Assembly: GCA_030748415.1 (NCBI GenBank)
Contig: JASMMA010000012.1
Coordinates: forward strand, 1 to 64,000
DNA: 64,000 nucleotides
Source of the DNA: Planctomycetota bacterium
GTDB taxonomy: Bacteria > Planctomycetota > UBA1135
Direction: 5' to 3'
Numbering within the stretch: the first letter of the stretch is position 1; each line of letters opens with the position of its first letter. The notes beneath the pieces were generated by a model that saw nothing but the letters and a program-made list of their open reading frames with translations, did no database searches and was not told the DNA's origin. Of the stretch, positions 34,826 through 43,907 are shown in pieces. Both the position numbers and the translations under genes were made by a program.

Positions 34826-35941
34826 ATGAAGGTACGCTTGCTTACCTTGGCTGCTCTTGCAGCTTTCACTTTGAATTCTACTTCTGTTGCCCAACAGGGC
34901 GATAACCTCGATCGTGCACTCGCAGATCTGAACAGCGGCATTGTTGCACCCACCATGGGCGGCGCCTCTGCTTCCGGTTCCACCGGCGTTGACTTCAGCG
35001 GCGATGCTCGTGCCCGTAACGCTTGGGCTGGTGGCGCTTGGGTTGACACTCGCGTCCGCGCAAACATGAACTTTGCTGTTAACGAGTCTTCAACTGCCTT
35101 TGTCCAGTGGACAGGTACGGAGACTTGGGGTAGCGCAGCCTCCCTCGCTGAAAATGGTGAAACCGGTAACATTTCCCAGGCCTGGTTCTCAACCAGCAAT
35201 CTCATGAGCATGGGCGCCGACTGGAAAATGGGTCGCTCCTACATGACTCTTGGTAGTGGACTGGTTTTGGGCTCAGACGAATGGGACCAACGCCCATCAA
35301 CATGGAGCGGTGTTTGGGTGTCCTCTGATGCCGCAGGCCTTGCCATCGACGCGTTTGCCATCAATGGTGGCGCATTAGCTAATGAGGAGTTCTGGGGCCT
35401 TTCCACAAGTCTTGGACTTGGCGATAACGGCTTCATCAACTCAATTGACCCTTGGTACATTGCTCGTTCTCACGGGTCAGAAGCAACCTGGATGGGTGCT
35501 TCTGCCGGCGGTACAGTTGCCATGCTTGACTGGAGTGCCGATTGGGCCAACCACGAAGATGGTGCCACTGATGACTCTGCAACATCCATCTCAGTTTCCA
35601 TGGCTATGGGCGACATGAGTGGTGGATTCATCAACAGTGTTAGTTACACAAAAACTGACTCTGATGGCGATGTCACAATCGATGCAGCCGACTGGAACAC
35701 TGCTGGCCTCCTTGGTGGCGGCGTTTGGGCTTCTGCTCTTGAAACCGATCAAATCGGCCTCTCTTTGAACCTCATGGAAGGCTACGACATCGGCGTCAAC
35801 TGGATTGACGATGGCGGTGACGACAACGAAACGGACATCACTGTTTCACGCGCCCTTGGTGGCGGTGTGGACGCATGGGTCGGCTACGGCTCCAAGGGTG
35901 ATGACGAAGTTGGTTACATCCAACTCAGCTTGAACTTCTAG
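34826..35941 (+). CDS. Outer-membrane beta-barrel protein (porin-like)
   Basis: A 371-aa protein with a signal peptide (MKVRLLTLAALAAFTLNSTSVAQ, cleavage about residue 22-23; given as a span). It then has alternating beta-strand segments rich in Gly, Trp, Asp and Ser, and a C-terminal Phe (YIQLSLNF), the outer-membrane insertion signal. Stretches such as TAFVQWTGTETWGS and WKMGRSYMTLGSG resemble alginate-export or porin barrels. A strong SD, a canonical promoter, a long leader and a UUCG-loop terminator suggest high expression as a single gene. The solute transported is unknown. Confidence 0.8.
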   Translation: MKVRLLTLAALAAFTLNSTSVAQQGDNLDRALADLNSGIVAPTMGGASASGSTGVDFSGDARARNAWAGGAWVDTRVRANMNFAVNESSTAFVQWTGTETWGSAASLAENGETGNISQAWFSTSNLMSMGADWKMGRSYMTLGSGLVLGSDEWDQRPSTWSGVWVSSDAAGLAIDAFAINGGALANEEFWGLSTSLGLGDNGFINSIDPWYIARSHGSEATWMGASAGGTVAMLDWSADWANHEDGATDDSATSISVSMAMGDMSGGFINSVSYTKTDSDGDVTIDAADWNTAGLLGGGVWASALETDQIGLSLNLMEGYDIGVNWIDDGGDDNETDITVSRALGGGVDAWVGYGSKGDDEVGYIQLSLNF

Positions 35942-35963
35942 TTTAAGCAAGTTCGCGCTTTTG

Positions 35964-35999
35964 CCGGGGCGGCTCTTCGGAGCCGCCCCGGTTCTTTTT
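35964..35999 (+). terminator. Strong terminator after the outer-membrane protein gene
   Basis: A perfect 12-bp GC-rich stem (CCGGGGCGGCTC with GAGCCGCCCCGG) closes a TTCG tetraloop and is followed by TTCTTTTT. Confidence 0.95.
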
Positions 36000-36030
36000 A
36001 TTCCTCCAAAAAGATAAGACTGGAATCCGC

Positions 36031-36036
36031 TATTCT
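36031..36036 (+). promoter_or_regulatory. TANNNT -10 hexamer, leaderless start of the phosphatase gene
   Basis: TATTCT ends 6 nt before the ATG at 36043. An in-frame TTG at 36037 would be adjacent to the hexamer, so ATG is preferred. Confidence 0.45.
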
Positions 36037-36042
36037 TTGCAA

Positions 36043-36987
36043 ATGCCCTATTTGGTGCGACCCCTTTTCTCCGGCCCATTAGATCTCGTCGGAGATGTGC
36101 ATGGAGGTCTCTCCCACTTGCAATCACTGTTCGAAAAGTTGGGATATGACCCTCAAGGCCACCATCCCTCCCGCCGACTCATCTTTCTTGGCGACCTGGT
36201 GGACCGGGGAGAAGATTCTCCTGGGGTCATTCAACTCGTTCGTAGTTTGGTAAATGAAAACCGCGCCCAATGCGTGATGGGGAACCATGAATTAAACCTT
36301 TTGCTGGGAAAAGAAAGGCCGGGAAACGAGTGGTTTTATGGCAAAGAGCAGTTTCTTGAAGATCCCCACCAACTCCTTCCCCAAAAATTACTCCCATCTT
36401 CCCTTCAATCCCAAGTTGAGCAATTTTTCAATTCTCTCCCCCTCGCTCTTGAGCGAGAAGACCTTCGAGTTGTTCACGCGTGTTGGGATTCCTCGTCAAT
36501 CAATGAACTTCGAGAGCAAAAAGAGGCTGCGGTTTTTCTACGAGAGCGAAATAAAATAAATAAAGCCCCAATCCTGGCAACCAATGACCGGACTCTTCGC
36601 GCCCTTATTGACCAAAATGAGAACCCGGTCAAGGTTGTGACCTCGGGTTTAGAACAGGCCCACAAAGGCCCCCCGTTTGTCGCTGGAGGCAAGCAGCGAA
36701 AGACCACTCGGGTTGCCTGGTGGGCTGGCTACAAAGACCCTCAAGCCGTGGTCTTTGGCCATTACTGGCGTTCCAGGACGCCGCTTGAGCGCTTGAGCGT
36801 TGTTCCCAGCCCCTTTGGCGACGAAGACAATCCCTTCTCGCCTTTGGGACCTCTCAACAATGCTTGGTGTGTGGACTTTTCCAATGGCCACAGGGCCGAG
36901 GAGGCCCTTCGGCGACCTGAGCGCAGGGATACAGTTGCCTGCCTCGCCGCCCTCCGTTGGCCTGAACAAGAATTTGTTCTGGCCTAA
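36043..36987 (+). CDS. PPP-family metallophosphatase (ApaH/PrpE-like)
   Basis: A 314-aa calcineurin-like phosphoesterase with the three PPP motifs: DLVGDVHGG (GDxHG, about residue 15), FLGDLVDRG (GDxxDRG, about 51) and CVMGNHELN (GNHE, about 81). The later His motifs are VVHACWD and AVVFGHYWR. It may hydrolyse dinucleoside polyphosphates or phosphoproteins; sequence alone cannot decide. It is 18 nt before the Deg-like protease gene. Confidence 0.8.
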   Translation: MPYLVRPLFSGPLDLVGDVHGGLSHLQSLFEKLGYDPQGHHPSRRLIFLGDLVDRGEDSPGVIQLVRSLVNENRAQCVMGNHELNLLLGKERPGNEWFYGKEQFLEDPHQLLPQKLLPSSLQSQVEQFFNSLPLALEREDLRVVHACWDSSSINELREQKEAAVFLRERNKINKAPILATNDRTLRALIDQNENPVKVVTSGLEQAHKGPPFVAGGKQRKTTRVAWWAGYKDPQAVVFGHYWRSRTPLERLSVVPSPFGDEDNPFSPLGPLNNAWCVDFSNGHRAEEALRRPERRDTVACLAALRWPEQEFVLA

Positions 36988-37005
36988 AACCGAATCCTCT
37001 CAATC

Positions 37006-38502
37006 ATGATTTCCGCCCTTCTCATTTCCGCTCTTGTTCTCCCACAGGCTCAGCCCGAGGATTCTGCAATCAAAGTGTTTTCTACGATTCGCGAACCTGA
37101 CTTTGATCGCCCATGGGCAAAGAGGAAACCCGTTGAGTCCTTTGGTTCCGCCGTTCTCTTATCAAGTGGGCTCATTGTCACCAACGCGCATGTAGTTGAC
37201 TATGCCCAAAGAGTTGAACTACTCCCCAATGGTGCAACCGAAAGATACGAGGCCGAAGTTCTTCATTTGTCATATGAAGATGACTTGGCCCTTGTTCGCC
37301 CGCTGGATGACTCTTTCTTCGAAGAATTTCCCTCGATAGAGCTAACTACCACCCTCCCGGCGCCGGGCTCCGAAGTTGTTGTGGCGGGTTTTCCGGAAGG
37401 GGGTGATGAACTTTCCAAAACAACAGGCAATGTGAATCGCTATGTTTATCGAAGAGCAGGTGGATTCCAAGGGCTTGCGCTGCAAGTTGATGCTTCCATT
37501 AATGAAGGGAATAGCGGTGGGCCAGTTTTTCAAGATGGAAAGGTAATCGGAATTGCCTTCCAAAAAAATAAAAGTGCTCGCACCGACAATATTGGATATG
37601 TCATTCCCGGCGAAACCGTTCAACGCTTTCTTGATGACGCCCAAGATGGCGAAGTTGAAGGAACACGCTCACTGCGGGTTTCCTGGTCTCGGTGTGAAAA
37701 CCCTGTTATGCGGAAGCATCTTGGGATGTCTAAAGATCAAGATGGGGTCATTCTTTATCCCTCATCCCATTGGACTCCAGAACACTTTGCAATTCAACCA
37801 CTAGATGTTCTCCTAGAAATCGCTGGCCATAGTGTGGACAACTATGGTCGCATTGAATTAAGTGACGCAGGCATGGTTGAATGGGAATACATGGTTCCTT
37901 GGGCGGGCGCGAGCGGAGTGCTGCCACTTACCATCTTGCGGAACAAGGAGGTTCTCCAGCTTGAAGTCGAAACAATCCTAGAAGTTCCAAGTAGAGTTGT
38001 TCGTTTGGAAGGTCGTTATCCTTCCTACTACATTTACGGCCCCGTTACATTTGTAGAATTGAGCGCAGAGCATTTAGCTAGGTTTAATGGGAACATCATG
38101 TTCCAAAACCAAATATCTGGATGGCCAGGGATTTTAGAGTCTGGCCAGCCACCAACTCCTGAATATCAGCGAGTGGTTTCGGCGAACTTTAACTTGCTTT
38201 CACATCGCATTGCGAAGGGTTACGAATCCCCATTGGCCTTACCTGTTTTACGGAAAATAAATGGAGTGTCCATCAAGGATCTTGAACACTTAGCCTCCAT
38301 TTTGGAGAACATGGAATCCGAAACGGTCTTCTTTGAATTCGACAGTCGCGGTCGACACAGCGTGAGGAATTTTGATCGTGAAGGAAAGCAAGACTTTGTC
38401 TTTGACCACAAAGAAGTATTGCGCACTCGAGAAGAAATCCTTGAGGAGGCCGGAATTCGGCGCTACTACTCCAAGGATCTCGCGGACGTTATCCAGGACT
38501 AA
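37006..38502 (+). CDS. Deg/HtrA-like trypsin-fold serine protease, exported
   Basis: A 498-aa protein with a short signal peptide (MISALLISALVLPQAQ). The catalytic triad is His62 (TNAHVV), Asp92 or Asp93 (EDDLAL) and Ser in EGNSGGPVF (about residue 172). Past residue 220 there are two PDZ-like segments (about 225-310 and 390-450), the first including LDVLLEIAGHSVDNYG. The architecture fits plant-type Deg proteases more than short trypsins. It likely acts in periplasmic protein quality control, and may be co-transcribed with the phosphatase. Confidence 0.82.
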   Translation: MISALLISALVLPQAQPEDSAIKVFSTIREPDFDRPWAKRKPVESFGSAVLLSSGLIVTNAHVVDYAQRVELLPNGATERYEAEVLHLSYEDDLALVRPLDDSFFEEFPSIELTTTLPAPGSEVVVAGFPEGGDELSKTTGNVNRYVYRRAGGFQGLALQVDASINEGNSGGPVFQDGKVIGIAFQKNKSARTDNIGYVIPGETVQRFLDDAQDGEVEGTRSLRVSWSRCENPVMRKHLGMSKDQDGVILYPSSHWTPEHFAIQPLDVLLEIAGHSVDNYGRIELSDAGMVEWEYMVPWAGASGVLPLTILRNKEVLQLEVETILEVPSRVVRLEGRYPSYYIYGPVTFVELSAEHLARFNGNIMFQNQISGWPGILESGQPPTPEYQRVVSANFNLLSHRIAKGYESPLALPVLRKINGVSIKDLEHLASILENMESETVFFEFDSRGRHSVRNFDREGKQDFVFDHKEVLRTREEILEEAGIRRYYSKDLADVIQD

Positions 38503-38508
38503 CTAAAT

Positions 38509-38883
38509 CTAAGCCGCTTGAATCTCAACCTCGGGCGCATCTTCCCAGAGAGTGTCCAGGTCGTAGAACTCGCGGGCTTCGGCGGTGAGGATATGAACCA
38601 CCACAGTTCCGAAGTCCATCAATAGCCAAGTGGAGCGCCAGTCGCCTTCCACAGTGCCCTTGTGAAAACCCACTTCCTTGGAGGCCGCATTGAGAGCATC
38701 GGCCATAGCTCGCGTTTGGCGCGGGGTTTGGGTTGTAGCAATAACAAAATAATCCGTGATGTAGAGAAGGTCCGCGACATTAAGTACGCGGACCTCTTCT
38801 GCCTTGAACTCCTCGGCAGCGCGCGCCAGCGTCATCGCCAACGCGCGCGTTTTCTCCTTTGAGGAGTTGTTCGCTTGAGCCAT
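38509..38883 (-). CDS. rsfS: Ribosomal silencing factor RsfS
   Basis: RsfS binds ribosomal protein L14 and blocks subunit joining during starvation. The 124-aa protein has VLNVADLLYITDYFVIATTQTPRQTRAMAD (span from about residue 33) and GDWRSTWLLMDFGTVVVHILTAEAREFYDLDTLW (span from about 80), both diagnostic. It lies 7 nt downstream of hppA on the same strand. Confidence 0.93.
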   Translation of the reverse strand: MAQANNSSKEKTRALAMTLARAAEEFKAEEVRVLNVADLLYITDYFVIATTQTPRQTRAMADALNAASKEVGFHKGTVEGDWRSTWLLMDFGTVVVHILTAEAREFYDLDTLWEDAPEVEIQAA

Positions 38884-38890
38884 TCGGTGT

Positions 38891-40915
38891 TTAGACGAAG
38901 AACGGAAGGAGCAAGAGGCTCACTACCGACATCAGCTTAATGAGAATGTTCAAGGAAGGACCGGAAGTGTCCTTGAATGGGTCGCCAACGGTGTCGCCCA
39001 CAACTGCAGCCTTGTGCGAGTCAGAACCTTTTCCGCCATGATGGCCTTTTTCGATGTACTTCTTCGCATTGTCCCATGCGCCGCCGGCGTTGGCCATGAA
39101 GATTGCCATCATGACACCTGAGGCAAGAGAGCCAGCGAGAAGACCACCAAGCATTTCGACGCTGTACATGCCAACCACGATGGGGGCAGCAATGGCGAGC
39201 AAGCCAGGAAGAATCATTTCGCGAATGGAACCCTTGGTTGAGATGGCAACACAAGAAGCGTAATCAGGCTTGCCGGTTCCTTCGAGAATCCCAGGAATCT
39301 CTCTGAACTGACGACGCACTTCACCAATCATGGCGAAGGCCGCGCGGCCCACAGCTTCCATAGTCATGGCACCAAAGAGGAATGGCAACATCGCACCAAT
39401 CAGAAGGCCGATGACGACATAGTGGTTGGTAATGGAGAGGCTAAAGTCTTCACCTAGCATGGCGGCGGCTTTGGTTCCGAATGCCGAGAAGAAGGCCAAT
39501 GCGGTCAAAGCGGCAGAGCCAATTGCAAAGCCTTTGCCGATTGCAGCAGTGGTGTTTCCAACGGCATCAAGAGCATCAGTGCGCTCGCGAACCTCTGGAG
39601 GAAGTTCAGCCATTTCAGCCATTCCGCCAGCGTTGTCCGCAACAGGACCGTAAGCATCAACTCCTAGGGAAATGCCCAGAGTGGAGAGCATGCCGACTGC
39701 AGCGAGTGCGATTCCGTAAACACCGCCCATACTGAAGGCGATACCAATAGTGGTGCAAATGACGAGAACAGGAAGAGCGGTGGACTTCATGCCAACGCCC
39801 AATCCGCCAATGATGTTGGTTGCAGAACCAGTTTCAGACTGTTCTGCAATTCCTTGTACCGGCTTGCATTCGAAAGCAGTGTAGTACTCAGTGATTTTTC
39901 CGATGATTACACCTGAAGCAAGGCCAGCAGTGATGGCCCAGAACAAATCCATGCCACTCTGTTCGCCGAACTCCAAGCCAGCCATGTTGGTGAGCCAGTA
40001 AGCGGCAGCAACAAGGATGATCGAAGCAATCATCAAGCCCTTGAAGAGGGCCGCATGAATTTTTTCTTCATCTTCAGTCTTCACGAAGAAGGTTCCAATA
40101 ATGGAAGCGATGATTCCAACGCCAGCAATGGAGAGTGGCAAGGAAATCAGGCCAGCGCCACCGGCAGTAGCTACTGCGCCAAGGGTCATGGCAGCAATGA
40201 TGGAACCGACATAGGACTCAAAAAGGTCTGCGCCCATTCCGGCAACATCGCCAACGTTGTCGCCAACGTTGTCAGCAATCGTTGCGGGGTTACGCGGGTC
40301 ATCTTCAGGAATGCCTGCTTCTACTTTTCCAACCAAGTCAGCACCAACATCAGCGGCTTTGGTGTAAATGCCACCACCAACACGAGCGAAGAGTGCAATC
40401 GAAGATGCGCCAAAACTGAAGCCGAGCACATTTTGGAGAGCGGCTTCGGTCGTGCCGTACATGTTGGTAAAGATTGCAATCCCCAAAACACCGAGGCCCA
40501 CAACAGTGAGGCCCATGACGGTTCCGGAACTAAATGCAACAGTCAGAGCGGGTGCGAGGCCTGTTTGCGCAGCCTCGGTGGTTCGAACAGCAGCGCGTGT
40601 TGCGGTGTGCATGCCAATCCAGCCAGCGAGGGCGGAGGCAAATGCGCCGGCAAGGAAAGCAACCATGGTGTCCATTCCGCCACCCACATCTGCGCCAAGG
40701 GCGTAGAGGGCACCGGCGACAACGGCCACAAAGATTGCGAGCACTTTGTACTCAGTGGTGAGGAAGGCCATGGCGCCCTCCTGAATGGCTTTGGCAAGTT
40801 CTTGCATCCGGTCATTTCCGGGTGAGCAAGCCATCACTTTACGCTGGAAGAGGAAGGCACCAATGAGCGCAAGGCCGGCGCCAATCCAAGGTAGGTTGGT
40901 CAACAGTAGTTCCAT
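38891..40915 (-). CDS. hppA: Membrane-bound, ion-translocating pyrophosphatase (K+-dependent type)
   Basis: It hydrolyses pyrophosphate and pumps H+ or Na+ across the cytoplasmic membrane. The 674-aa protein has about 16 membrane segments, the substrate motif [38 protein letters not shown], and the C-terminal [17 protein letters not shown]. In [10 protein letters not shown] the position that is Lys in K+-independent enzymes is Ala, which indicates the K+-dependent subgroup; whether it pumps Na+ or H+ cannot be settled here. The ATG at 40915 is about 70 nt after a TAGAAT hexamer (minus strand, 40985-40990). Confidence 0.95.
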   Translation of the reverse strand: MELLLTNLPWIGAGLALIGAFLFQRKVMACSPGNDRMQELAKAIQEGAMAFLTTEYKVLAIFVAVVAGALYALGADVGGGMDTMVAFLAGAFASALAGWIGMHTATRAAVRTTEAAQTGLAPALTVAFSSGTVMGLTVVGLGVLGIAIFTNMYGTTEAALQNVLGFSFGASSIALFARVGGGIYTKAADVGADLVGKVEAGIPEDDPRNPATIADNVGDNVGDVAGMGADLFESYVGSIIAAMTLGAVATAGGAGLISLPLSIAGVGIIASIIGTFFVKTEDEEKIHAALFKGLMIASIILVAAAYWLTNMAGLEFGEQSGMDLFWAITAGLASGVIIGKITEYYTAFECKPVQGIAEQSETGSATNIIGGLGVGMKSTALPVLVICTTIGIAFSMGGVYGIALAAVGMLSTLGISLGVDAYGPVADNAGGMAEMAELPPEVRERTDALDAVGNTTAAIGKGFAIGSAALTALAFFSAFGTKAAAMLGEDFSLSITNHYVVIGLLIGAMLPFLFGAMTMEAVGRAAFAMIGEVRRQFREIPGILEGTGKPDYASCVAISTKGSIREMILPGLLAIAAPIVVGMYSVEMLGGLLAGSLASGVMMAIFMANAGGAWDNAKKYIEKGHHGGKGSDSHKAAVVGDTVGDPFKDTSGPSLNILIKLMSVVSLLLLPFFV

Positions 40916-40987
40916 CAGGATTGTGTTTTCGGGGGGACGCGCCTCTTCCTTTTCAAGGGGGTGGGCGCTTGAAATTAGCCGAGCATT

Positions 40988-41692
40988 CTAACCGGAACTT
41001 GAGCTTTCGTCATGCCCATCTAGGTCCGGATTTTCAACTTTTTGGCTAGTTTTGCCTGTTTTCCGTCGCTGTGCCCTGAGTTGCAGAAGGGCCTTCAAGC
41101 GTATTCGGCGCTGGCGGCCAGATTGCCAAAGGAGAAGGAGCAAAATGACCCCACCAGAGATGGCAAGTGGGATTTCAAATTGGTGAATGAGTTCTAGGGC
41201 CTGATTTAGGTTGTCGGCGAATAGCTTTCCAAGCCAGACCGATATGGGAACGGTTAGGACCGCCCCAACCGAGTCCAAAAAGGCAAACTTCCAGTAGGGC
41301 ATTCCGAGGTTTCCAGCCACGAAATAAGCGACCATCCGGTATCCAGGAATGAATCGTGCCAGAAAAACTGCCTTGGTCCCTTCGGAACGAAAGCGCCGAT
41401 TAAACCGTGCTCGTTGCTTCATCCCCATGTGGCGACGAAGGAGGGGCCAACCGTAAACTCTTTCCCCAACAGCACTTCCGAGCGCATAAATGATGCTGTC
41501 CCCTGCCAAAATGCCTGCAAAGCACCAGCCAATTGCCTCGTGATAGCTTAAAGCGCCTTCGGCCACGAAGTAGCCGGTCCCCAAAATGATGATTTCCTCG
41601 GACCATGGGGGAAGTCCAAGGCCGCACAGGAGGAGCAGGCCAAGAGCAAAGAGGCCTGGATGCTGGCCAAGGAGTTCGAGGATGAGATCCAC
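40988..41692 (-). CDS. DedA-family membrane protein (VTT domain)
   Basis: A 234-aa protein of the SNARE-associated/VTT superfamily, whose members are lipid scramblases or transporters (undecaprenyl phosphate, phosphatidylethanolamine). The N-terminal re-entrant motif is LGLPPWSEEIIILGTGYF, then GDSIIYALGSAVGERVYG, and the F-x-x-R-F-x-P-G-x-R motif is VFLARFIPGYRMVAYFVAGN. It has five or six hydrophobic segments and a basic tail. The start is GTG at 41692, with TAAAAT (minus strand, 41701-41706) 8 nt upstream. It may be in the same transcript as the ABC genes. Confidence 0.88.
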   Translation of the reverse strand: MDLILELLGQHPGLFALGLLLLCGLGLPPWSEEIIILGTGYFVAEGALSYHEAIGWCFAGILAGDSIIYALGSAVGERVYGWPLLRRHMGMKQRARFNRRFRSEGTKAVFLARFIPGYRMVAYFVAGNLGMPYWKFAFLDSVGAVLTVPISVWLGKLFADNLNQALELIHQFEIPLAISGGVILLLLLWQSGRQRRIRLKALLQLRAQRRKTGKTSQKVENPDLDGHDESSSSG

Positions 41693-41700
41693 GGGACAGG

Positions 41701-41706
41701 ATTTTA
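41701..41706 (-). promoter_or_regulatory. Candidate -10 hexamer for the DedA gene
   Basis: On the minus strand TAAAAT ends 8 nt before the GTG and overlaps the stop codon of the previous gene, so it could be a chance match. Confidence 0.3.
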
Positions 41707-42312
41707 GCGGTTCATCATTCCGAAGAGGTCCGCAAAGAGCCGCTCTTCCATTTCCTGCTTTTCTTCGGGAGAACTTTGTATGTAGGAGCGGTAAAGGCTT
41801 TGGGGGCTAGAGGAACTGGGAATCAACCCCTGGGCAAGGAGCTCGGGAAAGCGGTTTTCGAGGGGTGGCGAAAGCTGGAGGCCTTGTTTTTCAGCGGCCC
41901 TCCGGTGGGGAAGATACCTCCCGCCGTAAAGGATGGCCTCAACCTCAAGGCTGGTTTGGGCGCTGGGAGAAAAGGAATCCAAGCTCCGCAGTTTTTCGAG
42001 GGCGAGCCGCGAGAGTGCGAGTGAGTCGAGGGGAGATTGGCCAAGAGCAGGAGCGGACATGTTGATTCCTAAATCCCAAAGAAGGGTGAGCAGGAGTTCT
42101 GAATGGTTCCCCGTTTCTTTGAGCAACATTTCTGCTCTTGCGATTCCCCCTTGTAGGTCCCGTCGGTAGAAAGCGTCTTCAACTTGGCGAACGCCCCACC
42201 ATTCTTGAATAGAGTGGAAGGCAGAAGTTCCAGGAATCGTGGGTCCCCCTTGAACGGGAAAAGCAACGGCTGCAGTCAAACCGAAAGCCAAAAAAGATAG
42301 AGGCGCTTTCAT
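41704..42312 (-). CDS. Exported protein of the ABC locus, unknown function
   Basis: A 202-aa protein with a signal peptide (MKAPLSFLAFGLTAAVAFPVQG, cleavage about residue 22; span). The mature part is helical with TPR-like spacing, for example AFYRRDLQGGIARAEMLL (about 46-64). It has no recognised catalytic motif. The ATG overlaps the membrane-protein gene by 4 nt (ATGA), so it is the third gene of the ATPase-permease-this unit and probably the periplasmic partner. Confidence 0.6.
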   Translation of the reverse strand: MKAPLSFLAFGLTAAVAFPVQGGPTIPGTSAFHSIQEWWGVRQVEDAFYRRDLQGGIARAEMLLKETGNHSELLLTLLWDLGINMSAPALGQSPLDSLALSRLALEKLRSLDSFSPSAQTSLEVEAILYGGRYLPHRRAAEKQGLQLSPPLENRFPELLAQGLIPSSSSPQSLYRSYIQSSPEEKQEMEERLFADLFGMMNR

Positions 42313-43283
42313 TTCTTTTTAGGGTGAAGGGAACTCAGGAAGCAGGCAAGGCAACCGAGGGACACCCAAGTGAAAAGGCTGAAAGTTGAAACCCCAGTTG
42401 CAAACAGCAAGTAATGTCGGCCTACTGAAAAAAGCGAACCCACATCTGGCAACAAATCTGCTCCAAACCGCATCCAATACTGAACCCGACTCAAAACGAA
42501 GGCAGGGTCTTGCCAAGAAGCGAGGCCACCAATGGAGAGGGAACCTAAAGCGGCGAGTTCGGACCTCACACCCCGCCGAACGAGTAGAAAGGCTAGGGAA
42601 AACAGGGGAAGGAAGAAAAAGAACTGTCCGAGCAAGAGGGTGTGCAAGCCAGGCCCGTCCCGAGGGGAAAGGAGGAGTCGTGCAAATTCCGGGTGCACAA
42701 CAGCTCCTAGAGGTAGTTTTTCACGGATAATTCCCTCGCGGGCTTCCTCAGGGGTAATGGGGCGTTGCCATGTTTCTGCAAAACCCTCCGAGTCAGCAGG
42801 AGGTGCCGTTTCCCAAGTGAGAAGGGCGCTGACCTGAGCCGATTCAGGAAGGGAACTACCCAAATGCTGAAGATGCCAAGACCCGTCTTGATGGGAAACA
42901 TAGAGGGGATAAGAAATGGGATTGCTGTACTGGCGTCGTGCTTCAGCATTGCGGTGGTGGAGTGCTGCCGCAGCAAGAAAGAAAAGCCCAACCAGGGCGG
43001 TTGCGGCAATCCACTCCGCAAAGGGCATCCGCAAACCACTTGGGTTTCGAATTTGTTCCTCCAGTCGCCAGGCCTCTCGTTTCCTTCGTTCCATGGTTCG
43101 GCAAGATTGAAACAGAAGAAGAATGGGAACTAAACTTAAAAATGCAACCAGGCTTCCAAGTGATTCCGCACCCGGGAGTGGACCGAAGGAAAGCTGACCA
43201 GCCACCCAAACCCAAAGTAAAAGGAGGAGTGCAGCCCAAGGGGACAGAACCTCCCGCAGCGTTGACCAGATAAGGGGAATCAT
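42309..43283 (-). CDS. Membrane protein, likely ABC permease-like subunit
   Basis: A 324-aa integral membrane protein with about six hydrophobic segments (near residues 12-35, 42-58, 93-107, 215-232, 275-290 and 293-318). A soluble loop of about 95 residues (110-210), presumably periplasmic, lies between segments three and four. No ABC-2 signature is clear, but it lies between the ATPase gene and the exported-protein gene with 4-nt overlaps on both sides, so it is presumably the channel. A minor alternative is an ABC-associated accessory protein. Confidence 0.6.
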   Translation of the reverse strand: MIPLIWSTLREVLSPWAALLLLLWVWVAGQLSFGPLPGAESLGSLVAFLSLVPILLLFQSCRTMERRKREAWRLEEQIRNPSGLRMPFAEWIAATALVGLFFLAAAALHHRNAEARRQYSNPISYPLYVSHQDGSWHLQHLGSSLPESAQVSALLTWETAPPADSEGFAETWQRPITPEEAREGIIREKLPLGAVVHPEFARLLLSPRDGPGLHTLLLGQFFFFLPLFSLAFLLVRRGVRSELAALGSLSIGGLASWQDPAFVLSRVQYWMRFGADLLPDVGSLFSVGRHYLLFATGVSTFSLFTWVSLGCLACFLSSLHPKKK

Positions 43284-43882
43284 GGAGTTGAGGCCTCATC
43301 TAGGTTGAGGCAACAGGGCGTAAGCTCTTCTTCGCCCGTGCCAGGGGGAGAAAGAATGAGGACGCAAGATGCGCCAGTAATTGCATGGGCTAAAAGTTCC
43401 ATGCCAAGAGGGTCCAGGGCGGTGCGCGGTTCGTCTAGGACAAGAAGTTGTGGGGAGCCCAACCATGCGCGGGCGAGATTGAGCCTTTGCTGCCAGCCTC
43501 GCGAAAGAGAGCCGATTTTCCGCTTTCCATAATCGTCTAAACCAAAGCGGGCGAGGGCGGCGTCGGCTTCGAGGGTGGCGACCTTTGAAGGAGAGCCCCC
43601 GAGCACGGCCAGCTGAAATAAATAATCATGGCAGCGGCTCGTTAAAGGAAAGCGCGGGTCTTGAGAAGCCCAGCCCAGCCGGGTGGGTTTTGTGATGGTG
43701 CCGGCGTATGGTTTTATGAAACCACAAATAGTTTCAGAGAGAGTGGTTTTCCCTGAGCCATTGGAACCCAAGACGAGCCCCGTTTCTCCGTGGCTCAATG
43801 AGAGTTCTAGGTTTTGAACAAGAATGCGCCCACCCCTCTTGAGGCTTAGTTGATTCAGGGACAGGATGGAGTCTTGTGGCAT
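43280..43882 (-). CDS. ABC transporter ATP-binding protein
   Basis: A compact 200-aa ATPase. Walker A is LGSNGSGKTTLSE (about residue 38), the Q-loop is WASQDPRF, the signature is LSRGWQQRLNLARAWL and Walker B is LLVLDEPRTAL. Its small size resembles heme-exporter CcmA or other exporters, but there are no other Ccm genes here. It begins an operon that continues through 41704 and perhaps to the DedA gene. Confidence 0.88.
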   Translation of the reverse strand: MPQDSILSLNQLSLKRGGRILVQNLELSLSHGETGLVLGSNGSGKTTLSETICGFIKPYAGTITKPTRLGWASQDPRFPLTSRCHDYLFQLAVLGGSPSKVATLEADAALARFGLDDYGKRKIGSLSRGWQQRLNLARAWLGSPQLLVLDEPRTALDPLGMELLAHAITGASCVLILSPPGTGEEELTPCCLNLDEASTP

Positions 43883-43892
43883 GGCTGTTCGT

Positions 43893-43899
43893 TAGGATA
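43893..43899. promoter_or_regulatory. Overlapping divergent -10 hexamers of the ABC and FHA genes
   Basis: TAGGATA contains TAGGAT on the plus strand (9 nt before the FHA ATG) and TATCCT on the minus strand (11 nt before the ABC ATG). The start codons are only 25 bp apart, so the two promoters would compete. Confidence 0.35.
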
Positions 43900-43907
43900 T
43901 TGCCTTC

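Noticed and set aside
40055-40825. Long frame (256 codons) antisense to hppA
   Set aside because: It mirrors the strongly biased codon pattern of the pyrophosphatase gene and encodes a low-complexity Asn/Ser/Gly-rich product, typical of a shadow frame.
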